Assembly (NCBI GenBank): GCA_036796435.1
Contig: DAIRCY010000047.1
Location: 1 to 18,296, forward strand
From: JAJYVT01 sp036796435
GTDB lineage: Bacteria > Actinomycetota > Acidimicrobiia > Acidimicrobiales > RAAP-2
DNA length: 18,296 nt
Direction: 5' to 3'
Below the pieces are notes generated by a model that worked only from the letters and a program-made list of their open reading frames with translations, ran no database searches and had not been told where the DNA came from. Both the position numbers and the translations under genes were made by a program. Positions 14,075 to 18,296 of the stretch are shown here, one piece after another (the stretch's first letter is position 1; each line of letters starts with the position of its first letter).

Positions 14075-14080
14075 AATCTA
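14075..14080 (-). promoter_or_regulatory. Putative leaderless -10 box for the YfhO-like gene
   Basis: On the minus strand TAGATT fits TAnnnT and ends 7 nt before the GTG at 14067. No ribosome site is present. It lies in the 71-bp gap after the GT4 gene, so the YfhO-like gene may have its own promoter besides read-through. Confidence 0.45.
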
Positions 14081-14138
14081 ACCGGCGCCCTTCACGAACT
14101 GGTGACGATCGTCGACGGGGTGACCGAGACCCCCGACG

Positions 14139-15563
14139 TCACGTCCGCGCGGCGGCACCCGACGGCACACCGCCCGCCGCGACGGGTTCTCCGGATCCGA
14201 CGACCTCGGCGTAGACCGACTCGAGCCCGTCGACCTCCTCTGCGACCGTCCGGATGCGGGTCGCGCGTGCCCCCGCGCGCAACCTCTCGACGAGGCCCGG
14301 GTCGTCGAGCAGGCGGAGGACCGCTCTGCGAAGGGACCCGTCCTCGCCGTGGTCGAACAGGAGCCCGTTGTGCCCGTCGATCACCACTTCGGTGATGCCG
14401 AAGGCGGTGCTGCCGAGCACCGCCAGCCCCGCGGAGAGGTACTCGCGGGTCACGCGGTGGAAGGTCTCGAAGACCGACGCCGAGATGCCGACGTCCGCGT
14501 CGGCGAGCAGTCCGCCGAGCTGTTCGGGCGTGTACTCGCCGTGGAGGCGCACCGACGCCGACGCGCGGAGGGGCGCGACGAGCGCCGTGTCGCCGCCGCC
14601 TGCGAGGTCCAGCCGCCACTCGTCGGCCCGCGCGGCGATCTCGGGGCTCGTGAAGGCCTCGACGACGGCGCCCATGCCCTTGGTGGGGTGGAGCGTCGCG
14701 GCGGCGAGGAAGCGGAGCGGCCCGCCGTCCCTTCCCCTCGCCGGACCGGCGCCGACCCCGCCGGCCCCGCCGAGCCCGTCCACCCCCATAGGGACCTCGA
14801 CGACCTTGTCCGGATCGAGGGGGAGCGTCTCTTCGAAGTACGCGCGGAAGCCGGGCGACGCGAAGATCACCTTGGAGAAGACGTCGCGGTAGTGGTGGCG
14901 GGCGCGTGCACGCTTGAAGGTCAACAGCTCGACGAGCTCGTCGCGGCGCCACCGCTCGGCGACTTCCAGGGCGCGACCGGTCGCCGCGGCGCCGGGTGGG
15001 CGCATGGCCGCCTGGATGCAGGACGCGCAGTGCGCCGGCGTGATCGGCGCCTCGCAGTAGCCACGCGGGCCCGAGCACGGGGAGACCGGGGCGATCAGGC
15101 CGCACAGGTCCTCGGCGCAGGTGACGGTCCGGACGACCGGGACGCCCGACGCGACGGCGAGCTCCGGCCACGAGAGCGGCAGCTCGACGCCGTCGACGAG
15201 GTGGACGAGGTCGGGGCGCAGCTCGCCCACGAGCGCGAGGAAGGCGCTGTCGGTCGCGACGTGGGCGGGCGCCGCCGGCACCGCGGCCGCACGGCGCGCC
15301 CAGGAGAGGCCGCGCCACGGCGTGCGCGGCGCGGGCAGGCGGAAGAAAGGCTCCCCGGCTTCTCGCGCCCGGCGGGGACGCCCCTCCGCCCAGCCCGGGC
15401 CGGGCTCGTCGGAGCCGAACAGGACGGTCACCTCCCAGCCGCGTGCGGCCAGCTCGTGCGCGTACCCCTGCGCAGCGAGCGGCGTGCCGGTGTGCTCCTC
15501 GGGGGGGAAGCCGTGGACGACGAGGAGGACCGACCGCCCGCCGCCCGGCCGCGTGGCCGCCAT
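14139..15563 (-). CDS. GT4-family (GT-B fold) glycosyltransferase with a cysteine-rich insert
   Basis: Sugar-nucleotide-dependent retaining glycosyltransferase, 474 residues, expected to act at the cytoplasmic membrane face on a lipid-linked glycan. N-terminal acceptor domain: LLVVHGFPPEEHTGTPLAAQ (13-32), the usual opening with glycine-rich loop. Six cysteines cluster at C149, C154, C163, C170, C179 and C182 (the last two as CASC), suggesting a metal-bound or disulfide loop. C-terminal donor domain: LRFLAAATLHPTKGM, DVGISASVFETFHRVTREYL and GSTAFGITEVVIDGHNGLLF, with the E-x7-E-like acidic residues of GT4. ATG 15563 is chosen: it precedes the first strand by ten residues and has a -10-like TACATT 6 nt upstream on its strand. 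It lies 71 bp upstream of the YfhO-like gene on the same strand and diverges from the GT2 gene. The sugar is unknown. Confidence 0.85.
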   Translation of the reverse strand: MAATRPGGGRSVLLVVHGFPPEEHTGTPLAAQGYAHELAARGWEVTVLFGSDEPGPGWAEGRPRRAREAGEPFFRLPAPRTPWRGLSWARRAAAVPAAPAHVATDSAFLALVGELRPDLVHLVDGVELPLSWPELAVASGVPVVRTVTCAEDLCGLIAPVSPCSGPRGYCEAPITPAHCASCIQAAMRPPGAAATGRALEVAERWRRDELVELLTFKRARARHHYRDVFSKVIFASPGFRAYFEETLPLDPDKVVEVPMGVDGLGGAGGVGAGPARGRDGGPLRFLAAATLHPTKGMGAVVEAFTSPEIAARADEWRLDLAGGGDTALVAPLRASASVRLHGEYTPEQLGGLLADADVGISASVFETFHRVTREYLSAGLAVLGSTAFGITEVVIDGHNGLLFDHGEDGSLRRAVLRLLDDPGLVERLRAGARATRIRTVAEEVDGLESVYAEVVGSGEPVAAGGVPSGAAART

Positions 15564-15569
15564 GGCCGA

Positions 15570-15579
15570 AATGTATCGT
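15570..15579. promoter_or_regulatory. Overlapping divergent -10 boxes, leaderless on both strands
   Basis: Plus strand: TATCGT (15574-15579) ends 6 nt before GTG 15586. Minus strand: TACATT (complement of 15570-15575) ends 6 nt before ATG 15563. The boxes share two base pairs, so polymerase could bind for only one direction at a time. Neither gene has a ribosome site. Confidence 0.5.
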
Positions 15580-15585
15580 GAGCAG

Positions 15586-16575
15586 GTGGCGGTGCCATCC
15601 CTGCGGGTCCAGACCGTCCTGTACGCCAATCCCCGCCCGCAGGTCGCCCGCTTCCTCGAGGGCCTGCGCGCGGCGGCGGCCGGCGCGCTCGGCGCCGGGT
15701 CGGTCTCGGCCGTCTCGGTGCTCCTCGGCGACTGCTCGCCCGAGCCTGTGATCGACGACCCGGCCCGTCTCGGGTGGGACTCCGAGCGGCTCGGCCCCCT
15801 CGTCTACGAGCACTTCGGCGCCAACTTCGGCTCCGCGGGCGGCCACAACAAGCTGTTCGCCTCGCTCCCAGGCGACCTCGTCGTCGTGACGAACGCCGAC
15901 ACCTACGCGTCGCCGCGTCTCCTCACCGAGCTGGTCGCCGGCTTCGACGACCCTGCCGTCGGGGTGGTCGAGGCGCGCCAGGTCCCCCTCGAGCAGCCGA
16001 AGATCCACGACCCGGTCACCGGGGAGACGAGCTGGGCGTCGGGGGCGTGCTTCGCCGCCCGGGCCGAGGTGATCGACGCGACGGGCGGCTTCGACCCTGA
16101 CCTCTTCTTCTTGTACTGCGACGACGTGGACTTCTCCTGGCGCACCAAGCTGGCCGGGTGGCGGGTCGTCCACCGGCCGTCGGCCACCGTCTTCCACGAC
16201 AAGCGGCTGACCCCCGGCGGCGATCTCGCGGCGTCGGACCTCGAGATCTCCCTCGGCGCCGAAGCCGGGGTGCTCCTCGCCTGGCGGTACTCCCGCCCGG
16301 ACCTGGCCGAGCTGATGCTCGGGGCGCTCGGGGCGTCCGGCGACGAGCGGCTGAGATCGGCGGCCGNNNNNNNNNNCCGCGGTCTGGCGCTGCGCGGACG
16401 CCATCGCGGCGGCGAAGGCATCCAGACCGTCGCACAGCACCGGGAACAAAAGCGCGCCCGCCTCCGTGAGCGCCAGCGCGCCGGGAAGCTGCCCGAGCCG
16501 ATCGACCCGGACCACGAGGCGGCCCAGTTCGTCGGCCCCGACTACGCGGTCCACCGCTTCTCCTGGGGGCGCTGA
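15586..16575 (+). CDS. GT2-family (GT-A fold) glycosyltransferase, interrupted by an assembly gap
   Basis: Inverting glycosyltransferase using a nucleotide sugar, expected in the cytoplasm or at the inner membrane face in surface-glycan assembly. About 329 residues across the gap. Seen: LRVQTVLYANPRPQVARFLEGL at the first strand, NFGSAGGHNKLF (donor pocket), VVVTNADTY (the DxD metal site as NAD), ASGACFAARAEVIDATGGFDPDLF, and DDVDFSWR with the catalytic-base acid. After the gap PIDPDHEAAQFVGPDYAVHRF ends the protein. GTG 15586 fits a leaderless start; ATG 15562 or 15571 would add a few residues and overlap the divergent gene. Just after the gap the used frame (16378-16440) looks less protein-like than the frame beginning at 16379, so a base error near the gap is possible. 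The stop lies 1 nt before the next GTG. Confidence 0.82.
   Translation: MAVPSLRVQTVLYANPRPQVARFLEGLRAAAAGALGAGSVSAVSVLLGDCSPEPVIDDPARLGWDSERLGPLVYEHFGANFGSAGGHNKLFASLPGDLVVVTNADTYASPRLLTELVAGFDDPAVGVVEARQVPLEQPKIHDPVTGETSWASGACFAARAEVIDATGGFDPDLFFLYCDDVDFSWRTKLAGWRVVHRPSATVFHDKRLTPGGDLAASDLEISLGAEAGVLLAWRYSRPDLAELMLGALGASGDERLRSAAXXXXRGLALRGRHRGGEGIQTVAQHREQKRARLRERQRAGKLPEPIDPDHEAAQFVGPDYAVHRFSWGR
16367..16376. other. Assembly gap (10 N)
   Basis: A run of ten N in the 3' part of the GT2 gene, probably a scaffold placeholder of unknown true length. The coding frame is open on both sides. Confidence 0.98.
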
Positions 16576-16576
16576 G

Positions 16577-18296
16577 GTGCCGGCGACCTACGAGTTCGAC
16601 TACCAGCCGACATCCCCCTACGGCCACGCGGTGGCGCTCCTTGCGAGGTGGCGGGCGCCCGATGGCGAGGTGGTGGTCGACCTCGGCTGCGGCTACGGCG
16701 CAGTCGCGGCGCCGGTGGCAGCCCTCGGCCTCGACTACCTCGGGATCGACGCCGACCCCGCCGCCGTCGAGGCGCTGCGATCGCGCGGGGTCGAGGCGGC
16801 GGTGGGGGACCTCGGCGATCCCCGTGCGCTCGTCGCGCAGCTGACCGGGGTCCTGGCCGGTCGGCGGCTCGCCGCGCTCATGGCCCTCGACGCGCTCGAG
16901 CACCTCGCCAACGCCGCCGAGGTGCTGGCCCAGCTGTCGCGCGTCGCCTCCGAACGCGGCGACGTGCCGCTCGTCGTGAGCATCCCGAACGTCTCGCACC
17001 GGGACCTTGCCATCAAGCTCCTGCTCGGCAGGTGGGACGTGACCCCGACGGGCCTCCTCGACGAGACCCACCTCCGATTCTTCTCGCCGGGGGGATTGGA
17101 CCGGACGATGGCGGCGGCGGGCTGGGCCGAGGTCGGCAGCTACGACTTCGCCATGGTCCGAAGCGACCAGCACTTCCCCGCCGGCTGCGTCGCGCTCGAC
17201 GAGGAGACGCCCCTTGGCGGGCTCCTCCACTCGGTCCGCGCCCGCGCGGCCCCCGGGGCGATCGTGAACCAGTTCGTCCGCGCCTACCGCCCCACCGACG
17301 CCCCCGCGCCGGCCGCCGCCACGCCGGCGACCGCGACACCCGGCTCCGAGGCCCCCTTCCTCACGGTGATCGTCCGGACGGACGGGAGCCGGCCCGCCAC
17401 CTTCGACGACCTCCTCGTCGCGCTGGCCGGCCAGGAGGACCAGGACTTCGATGTCGTGGTCGTCCCGACCCTGCCGGATCCCGCGGTCGTGTCGCGGATC
17501 GAAGCGGCCGTCGCCCGCTACGACCGCTCGTTCTCGGGTCGGGTGCAGGTGGTCCCCGCCCCGTGGCCGATGGGTCTCGCCTCGGCCGGGAACCTCGGGG
17601 CGGCAGCCGCGCGGGGGCGCTACGTGGCCTTCCTCGACGACGACCAGGTCCCCTTCGGCGACTGGGTGAGCTCGCTCGCCGCGCTGTCGGCCGCGGCTTC
17701 CGGGCGGGTGCTCCGCTGCGGCACGGCCACCCAGGAGACGAGGGCCACCCCGGGCCGCTGGCGGCGGGCGCCCGCAGGACAGGGCGAGGCGGGGGAGCGG
17801 GCGAGCGGCCTCGTCGACGCCTACGACGTGGCGGGGCGCCCGCGCGCCGAGGAGACGCTCGGAGCCGGTCTCCTCGACCTGCTGGGTGGGCCGGTGCCGG
17901 TCGGCGGCTTCGCCTTCCCGCGCTCGCTCTTCAGCGACCTGGGCGAGCGGTTCGACGAGGACCTGCCGGCGCTCGAGGACTGGGACTTCCTGCTGCGTGC
18001 CGCCCTCGCTTGCGGGGTCGTCTCGACCGGGGGGATCGGCCTCCTCCGTCGGGTCTGGGTGGCACCCGCCGCCGACGGTGGCGACGTCGGCGAGGCGCCC
18101 GCGGTCGACCCGGCGGTGCTGGCGGATGCCCGCGCGCGGGCGGAAGCTGCGATCGCCGCCAAGCTCGACGCCACCCCGCTCCTCCTCGACCGGGGGAGCG
18201 CCGGCCGCCTCACCACGCTGCTGGCGGAGGTCGCCGCGGCCGAAGAGACGATCGCCGCGCTCCGCGCACACGGCGAGCAGGCGACGCGGTCGGCGG
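16577..18296 (+). CDS. Methyltransferase-GT2 glycosyltransferase fusion (3' end beyond the window)
   Basis: One open frame of 573 codons with no stop before the window edge. Residues about 1-240 form a SAM methyltransferase: VVVDLGCGYGAVAAP (binding loop, about 34-48), LGIDADPAAVEAL, MALDALEHL and VVSIPNVSHRDLAIKLLLG, ending in DETHLRFFSPGGL, a signature of Methyltransf_11/23-type enzymes that modify sugars. A Pro/Ala/Thr linker (about 238-256) leads to a GT-A domain: LTVIVRTDGSRP, SAGNLGAAAARGRYVAFLDDDQ (DxD at the end), and ALEDWDFLLR with the catalytic acid. The last residues, AEVAAAEETIAALRAHGEQ, begin a helical, coiled-coil-like part, so further domains may follow. GTG 16577 lies 1 nt after the GT2 stop, with a G-run upstream. 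The fusion suggests a glycan chain made and methylated by one protein, perhaps end-capping, as in O-antigen WbdD-like systems; that comparison is inference. Confidence 0.82.
   Translation, partial: MPATYEFDYQPTSPYGHAVALLARWRAPDGEVVVDLGCGYGAVAAPVAALGLDYLGIDADPAAVEALRSRGVEAAVGDLGDPRALVAQLTGVLAGRRLAALMALDALEHLANAAEVLAQLSRVASERGDVPLVVSIPNVSHRDLAIKLLLGRWDVTPTGLLDETHLRFFSPGGLDRTMAAAGWAEVGSYDFAMVRSDQHFPAGCVALDEETPLGGLLHSVRARAAPGAIVNQFVRAYRPTDAPAPAAATPATATPGSEAPFLTVIVRTDGSRPATFDDLLVALAGQEDQDFDVVVVPTLPDPAVVSRIEAAVARYDRSFSGRVQVVPAPWPMGLASAGNLGAAAARGRYVAFLDDDQVPFGDWVSSLAALSAAASGRVLRCGTATQETRATPGRWRRAPAGQGEAGERASGLVDAYDVAGRPRAEETLGAGLLDLLGGPVPVGGFAFPRSLFSDLGERFDEDLPALEDWDFLLRAALACGVVSTGGIGLLRRVWVAPAADGGDVGEAPAVDPAVLADARARAEAAIAAKLDATPLLLDRGSAGRLTTLLAEVAAAEETIAALRAHGEQATRSA

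Noticed and set aside
16400..16554. Minus-strand LTEAGALLFPVLCDGLDAF, resembling the end of a HxlR/LysR-type helix-turn-helix
   Set aside because: Short, no preceding helix-turn-helix, and it lies opposite the conserved C-terminal end of the GT2 protein.
16016..18271. A 751-codon minus-strand open frame opposite the GT2 and methyltransferase-GT2 genes
   Set aside because: Low-complexity Arg/Gly/Glu translation with no recognisable domain, while the plus strand carries clear family motifs in all parts.

Overview
The window is very GC-rich, has mostly G/C third codon positions, and contains two 10-N scaffold gaps (4334-4343 and 16367-16376). It looks like a draft or metagenomic contig from a high-GC actinobacterium. 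I lean towards the Acidimicrobiia, because of leaderless-type starts (a TAnnnT box 5-7 nt before ATG/GTG), an F420-type flavoprotein, and an ECF sigma factor paired with a TM protein. That placement is inference. I see no tRNA, rRNA, CRISPR array or transposase.

Left part (1-3360), metabolic genes: a cytosine-deaminase-like gene (minus strand, cut by the left edge) diverges from a PLP-dependent threonine/serine dehydratase. A purine-type phosphoribosyltransferase without a clear start codon follows, then a class I SAM methyltransferase.

Sigma-factor locus (3471-5102): a strong Shine-Dalgarno drives a 21-codon leader ORF whose stop overlaps the GTG of an ECF sigma factor. The sigma gene overlaps (ATGA) a gene for an apparent membrane anti-sigma protein. 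That protein has an N-terminal cytoplasmic part, one TM segment, an outer part with two cysteines and a 25-residue tandem repeat. Its gene crosses the first gap. An 18-bp perfect hairpin follows.

Siroheme/sulfite-nitrite locus (5238-10117): a siroheme-synthase N-domain protein (minus) diverges from a four-gene operon across a short region carrying a palindrome. The operon is a nitrite/sulfite reductase, an FrhB-family protein with two ferredoxin clusters (frameshifted here), an unknown 106-residue protein and uroporphyrinogen-III methyltransferase. Each junction is a 4-nt ATGA/GTGA overlap. The pairing resembles a split version of the archaeal F420-dependent sulfite reductase Fsr and is the most interesting system in the window. 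The reductase is preceded by a 9-codon leader ORF joined by TGATG.

Right part (10314-18296): an AlaC-type aminotransferase, then a surface-polysaccharide region. This holds a YfhO-like membrane protein and a GT4 glycosyltransferase on the minus strand, and a GT2 glycosyltransferase and a methyltransferase-GT2 fusion on the plus strand (the fusion runs off the right edge). The two divergent arms start from overlapping, mirror-placed -10 boxes that predict leaderless mRNAs on both strands.
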